From positions 1 through 14,077 of the forward strand of contig JAMAHW010000226.1 in assembly GCA_023627715.1 (NCBI GenBank): a DNA stretch of 14,077 nt, in the 5' to 3' direction. The position numbers and the translations under genes were made by a program. Below, piece by piece: positions 1 through 8,579 of this stretch (positions are counted from its first letter, which is position 1; every line of letters starts with the position of its first letter). The notes under the pieces were generated by a model. The model saw nothing but the letters and a program-made list of their open reading frames with translations, did no database searches and had not been told where the DNA came from. This stretch comes from Periconia sp. R9002. Its lineage: Eukaryota; Ascomycota; Dothideomycetes; Pleosporales; Periconiaceae.

Positions 1-580
1 ATTTTAAATAACTATAGAAGTGCTTTTTAATATAAGAAGTAGATAATTAAGGGTCTTAAAAGTATAAAGCTATTATTTTCTATAATAGCCTATATTTTAG
101 TAGATCCTAGTAAACTAAGTAAGACTAGACTAAAAGTATCTATATTTTTATTTAGGAGTACTCTAGCCTTTACTAGTTATAGTTTCTTTCTTAAAACTTT
201 ATCTAAAGTAGTATATACCTATTTACCTAATTTAGTTAGTTTCTCTAAAAGTTTTACTATTAGCTAGATTAAGTTAGCTACTATAAACTATAATACTATA
301 CTTCTTTATATTAATCTTCCTAAGTATCTCTAATATAGTAGGAATCCTAAGACTCTATAGAGGACTTATAAAAGTAATAGTAAAAAAAGTAGTAGTAATA
401 AAAATAGTAATAAGTAAAGTAGTTCTATATATTTTAGTATAGTTTAAACTTATTCTAGATAGGTTTTTTTAAAAGTATATAGTTTTTTAAGTATTAGTAG
501 TAGTAATTTTAAATAGTAAAAAAGTTTCTATAGTTTTAAGCTTTTTTTAAACTTAGTAAAGTAGGTAGATCCTAGTTAGT
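1..580. other. Unassigned AT-rich, RIP-saturated stretch
   Basis: No gene is recognised here. CA is absent and TG occurs once (21-22), so the stretch is saturated with RIP-type change. It lies downstream of the element 2 chromodomain on the minus strand, so it should contain the element 2 3' untranslated region and 3' LTR, but no matching LTR copy could be found at the right end of the window. Bases about 365-425 are a low-complexity run of agt/aat triplets. On the minus strand from about 300 to 5 one frame is relatively open, but this is weak. Confidence 0.5.
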
Positions 581-599
581 TTAGCTTAAGTTATAAGAA

Positions 600-860
600 T
601 TTAAGTTTTTACTATTTTATCTTCTCTTTTTAGGTAGGCGTTTTTACTACTTTACTATATTTTATAGTATACTTACTTTTTATAATTACTTTATAAATTT
701 TTTAACAGCATTAGAGTTAATATCTTCTACTAGTAGCTATTAGTTATATAATTTATCCTAACTTTTATAGTTTATATAATATTTAGTTTTATTATTAGTA
801 GTTTAGCTTTCCTTAATATTATATATCTTATATACGTCTAGATCTTCCTTACTAATTATA
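600..860 (-). pseudogene. Element 2 pol C-terminus: chromodomain and basic tail
   Basis: Reading the minus strand in the integrase frame through stops gives a chromodomain pattern: an acidic start with V-x-K-I, then KYYINYKS followed by a stop, DKLYN, two stops, and LLVEDINSNAVKKF. This fits the family pattern of Y-L-V-K-W-K-G, a Trp in a W-E-P-E-like block, then N-A. The cage tryptophans fall where stops now stand (TGG to TAG or TAA). About 30 codons later comes a short basic tail, KRLPKKRR, similar to tails of other fungal chromoviruses. Chromodomains at the end of integrase bind methylated histone H3 and are thought to guide insertion into heterochromatin. The relic cannot be translated. 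Confidence 0.75.
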
Positions 861-1289
861 AGAGGTCTAGAAAGCTATATCCTATAGGAGTCTTTATAGA
901 ATTTATCTAGTAGTAATATATAAAAGACTAAGTATATTAATAGATATAGTAGTAGCTTAAGTTTATACGTAAGTAGACTAACCTATTCTAAAATAGAGTA
1001 TTCTATTTATTTAGCGTTTAGTTTTTTATAGGGTCTTCTAGTAGTAATATTTCTAGTATTTAGCTATACTTTTTCTTCTAGTAAGAACTTTAGGGGCTTA
1101 AGTCTTTTCTTATTATAGTATTTTACTTAGTATTCTTATACCTTCTTAAATTTATTTTTTAAGTATTCTCTTATAGATTAGAAAGTTTTTACTTATATAT
1201 AAGAAATATAGTTTACTAGTATAGGATTCTTTAGTTTAAGTTTATCTAGATATATTATACTATTACTAAACGCTACCTAAAAAGGTATA

Positions 1290-2258
1290 ATTCTAGTAGT
1301 ATTATTAACTAAGTTATTATAGGTTAGTTTAGCTATAACTAGCTATCTAGCCTAGTTATTTTATTTATAATTATAATAAATATAGAGGTATTACTTTATA
1401 GTTTAGTTTTATCTTTTAGTCTATCTATTTAATTAGGGGTAAAAAGTAGTAGAAAGACGTCTTCTTATTTCTAGTTTATTATAAAATATACTTTAGTATT
1501 CTTCTATAAAAACTATTTCTTAGTTACTTATAATTAATAAAATATTTCTATAATATTACTAGATCTATTCCTATATTAGCGTAGCTAATTTATATACTTT
1601 AATTTTTTTAGTAGTAGAGAAATAGTAGCTTATTAAAGTAAAGTAGTCTATAACTACTAAAATACTATTATAAACTATTCTATTATACCTATATTTAAGT
1701 AAGTCTATAATAAAATCTAGAAAGATATCTAATTATAGTTTATTTAGCTATAGTAGTAGAAATAGTTTACTATATCTAGTATACCTACTAGCTTTTATAC
1801 GTCTATAAGTATTATAGGTTTATACGTAGTCTTTTACGTACTTACCTATCTTAAGCTAGTAATAGTTTTTTTAAACTTTCTTAAAAGTTTAGGAGTACTT
1901 AAAATAGTCTACTATAGAACTATTATAGTTTCTTTCTATAACTTCTAGTCTACAGCCTTCTAAAATATATAGCTTTCCCTTATATTCCTAACTACCCTCC
2001 TTATTAGCCTAGCTATACTTTAAGGAGGAGTTTTCTAGCCCTATACTATTAAAGAATTTTTCTAAAGTTCTAATCTTTAGGTCCTCCTTTTAGAAATTTT
2101 TAATTTTATTTAAAAGTTAGCTAGTACTTAGTTCTACCTACTATAGCTATACTATACTTAGCTATAGACTAATCTTTACTTAGTATTTTTACTAAGTAGA
2201 GATATATACTCTAAATATAGTAGGTTTTAAGCCTAACTAGTCCCTTAATAACTATAAT
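1290..2258 (-). pseudogene. Element 2 integrase relic
   Basis: This is the integrase part of a Ty3/gypsy polyprotein, which joins element cDNA to host DNA. The N-terminal HHCC zinc finger is recognisable with H-x6-H and C-x2-C spacing, but all four ligands are now Tyr (codons ending at 1925, 1904, 1814 and 1805). After the finger comes RRIKASR, then the catalytic core. The first Asp survives (GAT, 1717-1715, before FII). The second is Asn (1525-1523) and the Glu is Lys (1417-1415). The last two are 36 codons apart, the DD35E spacing of retroviral-type integrases. Blocks such as ILVVIDYF and RLSTTFYP match the core. All substitutions are of the G-to-A or C-to-T type. The upstream end is cut by element 1. 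Confidence 0.88.
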
Positions 2259-2263
2259 ATAAT
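2259..2263. repeat. Target-site duplication, left copy (ATAAT)
   Basis: ATAAT directly precedes the TGTTA start of the 5' LTR and is repeated exactly after the 3' LTR at 9296-9300. Five bases is the usual duplication length for Ty3/gypsy integrases. The target is inside element 2 pol. Confidence 0.93.
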
Positions 2264-2296
2264 TGTTACGGCTGTGCCTCACAGAATTACTTATAG

Positions 2297-2311
2297 CACT
2301 TATAGTAAGTG
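2297..2311. promoter_or_regulatory. Inverted repeat in LTR U3-like part
   Basis: CACTTA-tag-TAAGTG is a 6-bp perfect inverted repeat with a 3-bp centre. It is nearly kept in the 3' LTR, where the first C is T. It might be a small protein-binding site; no function is shown. Confidence 0.3.
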
Positions 2312-2459
2312 TAGTTTTAGTAATGACTATAAGTGGCATAAGGCCGATAAAGACTGGGATTTTAGGCCCGAAGCGGTCTACAATATAAACACGTAATAAG
2401 GGGATCACGTAACGTCTTTATAGCTCTGCGACTATAGAGATATAGAGCTATTTCTGTAA

Positions 2460-2475
2460 CTCTATTATAATAGAG
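2460..2475. promoter_or_regulatory. 16-bp perfect palindrome in the LTR
   Basis: CTCTATTATAATAGAG is a perfect palindrome with TATAAT at its centre. The identical sequence is in the 3' LTR at 9032-9047, inside a 3' stretch with no differences between the two LTRs. It sits just upstream of the TTATAAAT TATA-like site. It could be a regulator site or part of the promoter; this is a guess from position. Confidence 0.35.
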
Positions 2476-2723
2476 CAACAGAGCTTATAAATTTTATTAG
2501 TATATAGTAAGTACGTATTATACTCCTTAGATAGTCTTTATTATTAATTTAATCTTTTAACTAAAGAGCTACCCTACTTTTAATATCTACTATTTAGAAT
2601 CTATTGTATCGTGCTTATTAACAGTTACACACCCTACCGTTATCTTGTAATACTATACTTCTATTTACTCCTCTTACGCACTACCTAGTATCCTGCTTTA
2701 AAGGCCTAAGTAGGACCCTAATA

Positions 2724-2780
2724 GTTTAATAATTAAGTATTAGAAGAGTGAAGCGTAAGTAGCGTACAGTCTAAGCTAAA
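2724..2780 (+). other. Element 1 leader between LTR and gag
   Basis: The tRNA primer-binding site should begin at or just after 2724. The sequence there, GTTTAATAATTAAG, has no TGG start, so the primer tRNA cannot be named. RIP may have erased it, or the element may prime differently. Confidence 0.4.
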
Positions 2781-2989
2781 TAATAGTACTAGGATAATAA
2801 CCTAAGGGAGCAGCGGCTCTATTAGTGCGTTCGTTGGATGATACAGATTATTAATAAATAAAGGAAGCTATCTAGGCCTTAATAGTATAGAATAAGGTTC
2901 TAAAGGACAGTCTTAAATAAAATAAAGCATAACTTAAAGTAGTGCTAGGTAAGTAGTAAGAATAATTAACACTTATCTATTAGCTTTAG

Positions 2990-3560
2990 TTAAGCGCGAT
3001 AAAGAAACTACTAAAGCTCCTAACTATAGAAAAGTTTAATAGAACCTAGAACAAACTGAGACCTTTCTTAGCTGATGCTATGCTATATCTAGATATATAA
3101 GCAGCATACTTCGACACTAAGGAAAAGAAGGTAGCCTACGTAGCTATACATCTTAAGGATAAAGCTATAAGATAGTTTAAACCCTACTGGATAGATTATA
3201 GGACATTCGTACCTAGAATGCGAAAACTAGAGATAGTATTAATTTTTAGCAACTTTAACTACTTTACTTAGAAGCTTAAAGGAGTATTTAGAGATAAGGA
3301 TATTTAATAATAATCTGCTAAAAAACTCTAGAAACTTAAATAAGAAAAGACAGTACTTAACTATGTATCTATATTTAAATAGTTATCTATAAACACAGAA
3401 TAGAATAAACTATCCCTAATATCTTAATTTTATGAGGGACTTAAACTAGAAATTACTTACGAAATAATTTGTATAGATAAGCTAATAACACTTAATGCAC
3501 TTAAGAGATAAGCTCTAAGTGTAGACGATAAACTCTAGTAATAGAAAAAGAAGAAGACGT
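2990..3560 (+). pseudogene. Element 1 gag capsid-like domain
   Basis: This part encodes the capsid-type protein that would form virus-like particles. Read through stops it gives LRPFLADAMLYLDI, then AYFDTKEKKVAYVAIHLKDKAI, and later blocks resembling F-x-D-K-D, A-x-K-L-x-K-L-K, V-L-N-Y-V-S-x-F and F-Y-E-G-L-K. This order is that of the retrotransposon gag family: a conserved W/F-x-P-Y block, a YV-x-x-F block, and an F-Y-x-G-L block. Upstream, 2830-2990 looks like a coiled-coil lead-in with repeated Lys, Leu and Gln-derived stops. About a dozen in-frame stops break it. Confidence 0.82.
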
Positions 3561-3646
3561 TATAGGGACACTAGAACTAAGATTACAGCGATCTAATAAT
3601 CCTTAACGCAAATAAGGATAAGAAATCTAAGAAGAAAGATTTTAAA

Positions 3647-3688
3647 TACTTTAATTATAGAAAAAAAGGCTACTATACAAAAAATTAC
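3647..3688 (+). pseudogene. Element 1 gag zinc knuckle 1, all ligands lost
   Basis: The spacing is that of a CX2CX4HX4C nucleocapsid knuckle that binds element RNA. It now reads Y-FN-Y-RKKG-Y-YTKN-Y: three Cys (TGY) and one His (CAY) have each become Tyr (TAY), the exact outcome expected of RIP on both strands. It lies in the gag-pol frame and is followed by a second knuckle 46 bases later. Confidence 0.88.
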
Positions 3689-3733
3689 AGAAGTAAGACT
3701 AAACCTAAAGATAATAGGAAGAAAGACCTTATA

Positions 3734-3775
3734 TACTATAGTTGTAGAAAAAAAGGATACTTTGCCTAAGACTAT
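3734..3775 (+). pseudogene. Element 1 gag zinc knuckle 2, one Cys kept
   Basis: A second CX2CX4HX4C motif, now Y-YS-C-RKKG-Y-FA(stop)D-Y. The second Cys (TGT, 3743-3745) survives and the other three ligands are Tyr. The internal TAA (3767) is likely a former Gln or Arg-type codon. Two knuckles in a row are common in Ty3/gypsy and retroviral gag. Confidence 0.87.
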
Positions 3776-4880
3776 TACAGCAAAAAGGCTAAAGAGAGCT
3801 AAGCTAAAAATATAGATAAAACTCTAAGAAGATTTAGGAACAAAGGATCTAGGGAAAAGATTACGGCTAATAGTAAGTACGCTAGACTACACTGGACCTT
3901 TTGTTATAAGGACGACTGCCTAATTTACATTAAAGCTAAATAAGGAAATAGCTAGTTCCTAAATAGGAAATATAAAAAAATAGTAGTAAGTAAGAATAGG
4001 ACCCGCGACTAAGTAGAATCTAGTAGAAAGATTAGTGAGGAGTTAGAGAATACTACTAAATACTCTATACTAACACCCTCCGTAATAGTAAAAGAGGAAG
4101 AATTAGAATCTTTAGAAAAAGGAAGTTCTAATAACAGCTAGTAGCACGAACCTAAACAACGCTACTTAGGGGCAGTCTATATAGAAGTTATAGAAGAAAG
4201 TGACCTAGGAAGCTAGGATAACTCTAGGGATTAGAGATTTGTTAAAAAGGCTAGACTAGAAATGACCCTTAAAGAAGCTTATAAAGAATAGAAAATATAA
4301 TATCTATATAATACTAGATTTATATCGTTTTAGAACTAGTTAGAGAACGAATACATTATAAAATAAAAGATGCCTACTTAAGTAGAGTAGAGGAAGCTAT
4401 TAAAGCTTATAAAATAGATTAACGACGCACATACTCCTAGAAAAGTTATTAAATACTATATTTTAGTATAAGATAAGCTAGGGGAAGACGAATATAAGAA
4501 AGGGGACAACCCTTAAGTTTAGATAGGACACCCTGCACACTATAAGATAGTATAGGTATTATACATTAAAGCAAAGTGCTAGATTTATATAATACTAAAG
4601 AAGAAACACTAAGCCTAGCTAATCTAAAATAAAAAATAAGAAATCAATATTATTATACGCGAGGAAGTCTATAGGTAGCACCTAAAAGATAGGTAGAAGG
4701 GACACCTTATCCTCGAACCTAGACTAAATCTGCCACTACTATACGTTATAGGTAGGCTATAGTATAAATACATAAATAATAAATGCGCTAAGCATATAGA
4801 AAAGAAGAAAAACGCCTATTACTAGCCTAAAGATAAGAAACTTAAAGGGAATATAGGACCACACATTATGACGAACGGGG
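3776..4880 (+). pseudogene. Element 1 gag-protease linker with two W-x2-C-x4-C-x2-H-like motifs
   Basis: This 1.1-kb linker of highly charged sequence joins gag to protease in the same frame. It contains two copies of one spaced pattern. The first (3893-3928) is W-T-F-C-YKDD-C-LI-Y. The second (4553-4588) is stop-VL-Y-IKAK-C-x-I-Y, where the stop (TAG) fits a former Trp and the Tyr residues fit former Cys and His. Read back through RIP, both fit W-x2-C-x4-C-x2-H. This would suit a small zinc-binding site, but the function is inferred. The segment around 4020-4230 is acidic and Ser-rich, like a disordered spacer. Confidence 0.6.
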
Positions 4881-5180
4881 TTTATTAAGAAAAAAAGATA
4901 CGAATTATAGTTAATAGTAGAGCAACTAGGAACTTTATCTCTAAAATATTTATTAAGAACTAGGGAATAAAGTATATAATAAAACAGTATCTACGATAAC
5001 TTTATACTATAGAAGGAAACCTATTTTAGGAACTAATACAATTCGAGATAAAGCTATTAACACTAGTATTAGAAGAACTCTAGCTTTATAATACGGTTAT
5101 AGATATAACACAGATTAATAACGAGTAAGATGTAATCCTAGGAATGCCTTAGCTGAAAGCAACAAACCCTAATATTAACT
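4880..5180 (+). pseudogene. Element 1 aspartic protease
   Basis: This protease would cut the polyprotein. The active-site block that is normally D-S/T-G-A reads IIVNSRATRNFIS: Asp is now Asn (AAT, 4913-4915) and Gly is Arg (AGA, 4919-4921), both G-to-A changes that remove catalysis. The C-terminal family signature is clear at 5130-5190 as DVILGMP, a stop in place of Trp, LKATNPNIN. It is in frame with gag and with reverse transcriptase. About 95 codons is normal for this domain. Confidence 0.85.
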
Positions 5181-5429
5181 AGTAAATAGGGAAGATTAGT
5201 TATTAACATAAGCGGCTCTAAGCAAACATTAAGACCTATATTAGAAAATTCCCTAAGGAATACAAGAAATAGGAAAAGCTACTCTAAGAACCTAAGGGTT
5301 ACCTTCTAGAGTATAAACTATAGGATATTAAGATTAAACTAGAAGAAGGCAAAACCGCTAAATAGGGACCTATTTACTAAAAATTAGAAGAAGAATTACG
5401 AATTAAAAGAGAGTACGTTAACTTAGCAC

Positions 5430-6100
5430 TCTAAAAAGGATAGATTAGACTATTAAAGTTACTAGTATCGCATAGAATAACATTTGCAGACAAGAAAGGG
5501 ACTATTAAGAAACGATTATACGTAGATTATAGAAAAACAAACGCTATCACTAAGAAAAATTAGTACCTACTACTACTAATAGTAAACCTCTAAAATTGGA
5601 TAAGGAAAGCTACGATATTTATAAAGTTAGACGTTACTAACGTATATTATTAGATTAGGATTAAAGAAGGCTATAAGTGGAAAACGGCTTTTAGAACATA
5701 ATATAGATTATACAAATACTAAGTTATACTATTTAGACTTACTAATACACCTATAGTATTTTAAGACAGAATTAACATAGTGCTTAGAGAACATTTAGAC
5801 GTTTTTATATTCACGTACTTAGACGATATCCTAATATTTTTAGAAACCGAAGAAGAACACGTGTAATACGTATATAAAGTCCTAAAGAGACTTACAGAAA
5901 ACTACCTATTTCTAAAAATAAGGAAGTGTAAGTTTTATACTAGGAAAACCGACTTCTTAAGATTTATAGTAGAACTAGGGAAACTAGGGATTAATCTACA
6001 CAAAATTAAGTAGATTAAGGAATAGCCCACACTAAAGAACGTTATAGAAATCTAGAAATTTAATAGGTTAGCAAACTTTTGTAGAAAGTTTATAGTAGAA
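5430..6100 (+). pseudogene. Element 1 reverse transcriptase
   Basis: This domain would copy the element RNA into DNA. Visible blocks in order are FADKKGTIKKRLYVDYRK, then IKLDVTNVYY with the first catalytic Asp kept, IKEGYKWKTAFRT, a degraded M-P-F-G-L-T-N-A-P block now reading ILFRLTNTP, and the core YLDDILIF at 5816-5839 with both catalytic Asp codons intact. The thumb follows, with KIK, a stop, IKE. Several TAG and TAA stops, mostly at former Gln or Trp codons, break the frame. Block order and spacing match Ty3/gypsy. Confidence 0.93.
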
Positions 6101-6219
6101 TAGTTAAAACTTACGGAACCTATTATACGACTTACTAAAAAAGATGTACTTTTTAAATAGATAGAGGAATGCTAAAAATTCTTTAAAGAAATTAAGAAAA
6201 GATTTTTAGAATAACTAAT

Positions 6220-6640
6220 CCTAAGAATGTTTAATCTAGAATAGCCTAGAATTGTTAGAACAGACATATCTAATTCTACGTATAGTATTGCTTTACTACA
6301 GATTGACCTAATAGAAAGATATAAGCATTTAGTCAAATACTTTTTAAAATAGATAGGACTATTAGAGCTTAACTATCCTATCTATAACAAGGAAATGCTA
6401 GTAATATATAAGGCTTTTAAGTAATAGAGAGTGTACCTCTAAGGTGCAGTACACAGGACTAAGGTCTATATAAACTATAAGAACTTTACGGGATTTATAA
6501 TAAATAAGGACCTAGGCTAACGACACACTAGATAGTAGGAATTCCTATCTATATTTAATTTTAAGATTATCTATGTTAAGGGGGTAGAGAATTAATTAGT
6601 AGATGCTTTAAGTAGACGCCTAGATTTAGAATTAGAAATT
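6220..6640 (+). pseudogene. Element 1 RNase H
   Basis: This domain removes RNA from the RNA:DNA hybrid. It begins at the block RTDISNSTYSIALLQ (family: T-D-A-S-x-x-A-x-G-A-V-L-x-Q), followed by ELNYPIYNKEMLVIYKAF (family: E-x-N-Y-x-x-x-D-K-E-L-L-A-I). It ends with FNFKIIYVKG, then LVDALSRR at 6596-6620, which marks the end of RNase H in gypsy pol. The first Asp and the Glu of the second block are still present. Stops replace several Gln or Trp codons. Confidence 0.9.
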
Positions 6641-6819
6641 AAGGCAACAGGAATAATACTAGTTAAGAATAAACAAGGAAACTTTATTCTAGATAAGGCA
6701 GCGGCCAACTCTAAGCGAGGAAATAACGAACTAGACGAATAGATTAAGTAAGAGGCCACTAAAGAATATCTAGAATAGCTATAAAAAGATATCTAAAACG
6801 GACTCTACATAAAGTATAA

Positions 6820-7600
6820 TAGAATTTATATTCTAATAAAAATATAGCGGGAATTCGTATAATAATTCTATAAATTGCTAATATATAGTTACTAAGGGAT
6901 CGAGAAAACCCTAGAAAGACTACTAGAAAAGTACTATATGCCTAAAGCAAGGATAATAGTAACAGAAGTCCTTAGAAACTGTAAGGATTACTATAGGAAT
7001 AAATATAATAGACACGTACTATATAGGACACTACAGCTAATAGAGACACCCAAACAACTATAGAGAATAATTATGATTAACTTTATCACACACTTACTAA
7101 AGTTACGAGACCTAGCGACTAAAGTTAAATACGACGGAATTATGACCATTATTAATAAGTTAACTAAATACACCTACTTTAAGCTATACACTAAGAAAAG
7201 TAGAATAGAAGTAGTAGTATATAAGATTATTAACATAGTAATTAGTAAACACGGCGTCCTAGATAAAATCATTATAGACTAAGATAAGCGATTTAATTTA
7301 AAGTTATAGAGTATAATTATAGCCATACTAGGAGTTAAATATAGTATAATAACGGCCTATTATCTATAAGCAGACGGATAGTTAGAACGAATAAACTAAA
7401 TAGTTAAGCAATACTTAAAATGTTACCTTAACTACAATTAGAATAACTAGGTAGCACTATTACTAATGGCCTAGTTAGTATATAACAGCTTAAAGAACGT
7501 AGTAATAGGAATTATACTATTCTTCGCAAACTATAGATTTAACCTAAATACGTACAATCCACCTAAGCATATATATACTTAGATAGTAAATAGCGAGAAA
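6820..7600 (+). pseudogene. Element 1 integrase
   Basis: Integrase inserts the cDNA into the host genome. The HHCC finger has both His codons turned to Tyr (6869 and 6890, H-x6-H spacing); the first Cys survives (TGT 6980) and the second is Tyr (6989). In the core the first Asp is Asn (AAC 7079-7081), the second Asp is kept (GAC 7277-7279) and the Glu is kept (GAA 7385-7387), with 35 residues between the last two. The stretch 7073-7282 is the longest stop-free piece of the element, starting by chance at an ATG and ending at a TAA two bases after the second Asp. It should not be read as a gene of its own. Confidence 0.92.
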
Positions 7601-7679
7601 TTCGTGGAAAGAATTAAGGAAATCTATAGTTAGTTATGACTAGACGCTAAGTTCCTTAATAAATAAATAGGGAAATACT

Positions 7680-7850
7680 ATAATTAGTACCACAGAGAGG
7701 GACCTAATTTTAAGAGGGGGGAAAAAGTATAGTTAAGACGCCAAAACATTAAAAGTAAGCGGCCTAGCCTAAAATTTAATTACGTAAAAATCGGCCTATA
7801 CAAAATTGCTAAACAAATCACACTAGTTATATATAGATTAGAACTACTAA
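7680..7850 (+). pseudogene. Element 1 integrase GPY/F module
   Basis: After the integrase core comes YHREGPNFKRGEKV, LRRQNIKSKRPSLKF and then GLYKI at 7793-7807. This is the GPY/F module of gypsy and retroviral integrases, thought to help the protein bind DNA or form multimers. The Pro of GPY is now Leu (CCA to CTA). Confidence 0.85.
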
Positions 7851-7960
7851 AGAATATAGGAATTTACCTAGTATTCTACGTCTTACTTTTAGAAAAAGCA
7901 CCCTAGAACGCTAAGCTAGTAGTGTATAAGTTAGACACCTATAGAGAACAGGACAAACAA

Positions 7961-8113
7961 TAGGACGTTAACAAAATTATTAGACACTAGGTTCGAAATA
8001 AAAAAAACTACTACCTAGTTAAATAGATAGGTACTGACAAAAAAGGAAAACTATAGGAAGATTTATAAGAACTGGAAGATGGCCTTAGCTGCCCTAAGAA
8101 GTTGGAGGATTTT
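7961..8113 (+). pseudogene. Element 1 chromodomain
   Basis: The pol protein ends in a chromodomain of about 50 residues: DVNKIIRH, then NYYLVK followed by a stop, IGTDKKGKL, a stop, EDL, and later CPKKLEDF. The two stops (TAG) fall at the family's Trp positions (LVKW and LWEDL), as TGG to TAG. This places element 1 with the chromoviruses, whose chromodomains read methylated H3 and steer insertion toward heterochromatin. That role is inferred. The 3' end of the coding region overlaps the antisense frame described separately. Confidence 0.85.
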
Positions 8114-8117
8114 CGGT

Positions 8118-8579
8118 CTACCCTATTAAACGAAGGAAACTAGGAGATAACGTAAAATTTTTGCTTAGCTGTAAATTGAGAGGAGCGCTACTAGTAGCAG
8201 TGTTAGTAGCAACGTCTTAATTAGAGATTAGCTCTAGATCTACCTACTAACTAGTCTGCTAAAGCTTAGCCTCCTCTTTATCTAATTCCGCCTCTAAGGC
8301 GTAAGAATAAGCAATTAACTTTTTTTTAAGAAATGCCCGTTACTTTTTAAGGCGCTAAATCTTTATATAAGCCTCCGCTAGCTTATCTAGAAGCTCTTCC
8401 TACGCTTTATAAGCCTCGTTAAGCTAACGTTAAACTTTATCTTCCGCACGGTCGACAGATCTTACTAATAGTAGTTAGTCGAGACACACGTATTATATTT
8501 CTAGGAATAGACTAACTTTCTAATAACGAGACGTTAGTAGTGCGATAAGAACTACGTATATTAGTATAAACGTATGCCT
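8118..8579 (-). pseudogene. Antisense coiled-coil-like open frame between pol and 3' LTR
   Basis: Read on the minus strand in the frame whose codons start at positions such as 8447 and 8186, this stretch gives a Lys/Glu/Leu/Ala-rich protein-like sequence with heptad-like character: for example RAEDKV, LNEAYKA, EELLDKLAEAYIKI, RAFLKKKLIAYSYALEAELD, KEEAKL, and a Ser/Thr/Ala-rich end near VATNTATSSAPLN. No frameshift is needed. The stops within it are all TAA or TAG and read as former CAA or CAG Gln, which suits a coiled coil. A TAG at 8118-8120 (or 8094, or TAA 8085) could be the true end. The N-terminus is uncertain and may lie further right, perhaps after an intron. I do not recognise the family. 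Extra antisense frames in this position are known from other LTR elements, but the function here is unknown. Confidence 0.55.

Larger units (their letters stand above)
580..2258 (-). mobile_element. Element 2, left part: 3' half of a RIP-degraded gypsy element
   Basis: This is the downstream half of a minus-strand Ty3/gypsy chromovirus-type element that was split by element 1. It carries the integrase and chromodomain parts of pol. Its first codons join in frame to the last codons at 9301-9303 once element 1 and one ATAAT copy are removed. Base composition is far more AT-rich than element 1, in keeping with an older and more heavily mutated insertion. The 3' LTR boundary could not be placed, so the left limit is approximate. 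Confidence 0.85.
2264..2723 (+). repeat. Element 1 5' LTR (460 bp)
   Basis: It starts TGTTA and ends CCCTAATA. The expected terminal CA appears as TA, a C-to-T change. It aligns base for base without gaps to 8836-9295. By eye about 42 of 460 positions differ and every difference is a transition. The LTR would carry the promoter and polyadenylation signals, and a TATA-like TTATAAAT lies at 2486-2493. Confidence 0.95.
2780..8179 (+). pseudogene. Element 1 gag-pol, one continuous frame broken by many stops
   Basis: A single frame (codons starting at 2780, 3647, 4910, 5816, 7073, 7961 and so on) carries every recognised domain from gag to chromodomain, about 1790 codons, with no net frameshift. 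Gag and pol therefore seem to have been one polyprotein, without the -1 or +1 shift used by many gypsy elements. No ATG survives at a plausible start; the ATA codons at 2780 and 2783 could be mutated ATGs, so the start is a guess. Almost all internal stops are TAG or TAA, as expected from CAG, CAA and TGG under RIP; one TGA stands at 7637. The true terminator could be TAG 8141, TAA 8153 or TGA 8177. Confidence 0.88.

Noticed and set aside
5..300. Relatively open minus-strand frame reading like LLEKLTKLGK and later LVLLSLLGSTKI
   Set aside because: Its few stops in about 95 codons are close to what AT-rich DNA gives by chance, and it matches no family I know. Kept only as part of the unassigned stretch.
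365..425. Run of agt/aat triplets as a microsatellite or CRISPR-like array
   Set aside because: The units are irregular with no fixed repeat or spacer. It is low-complexity DNA, probably degraded Ser/Asn-type codons or RIP product.
2211..2408. Minus-strand open frame of 65 codons with ATG
   Set aside because: It crosses the element 2 to element 1 border and lies mostly in the 5' LTR. It matches no domain and cannot predate the insertion.
6991..7173. Minus-strand open frame of 60 codons
   Set aside because: It is the antisense shadow of the integrase core, which reads clearly on the + strand.
7073..7282. Plus-strand 69-codon ORF as an independent small gene
   Set aside because: It is the middle of integrase, opened by a chance ATG and closed by a stop three bases after a catalytic Asp codon.
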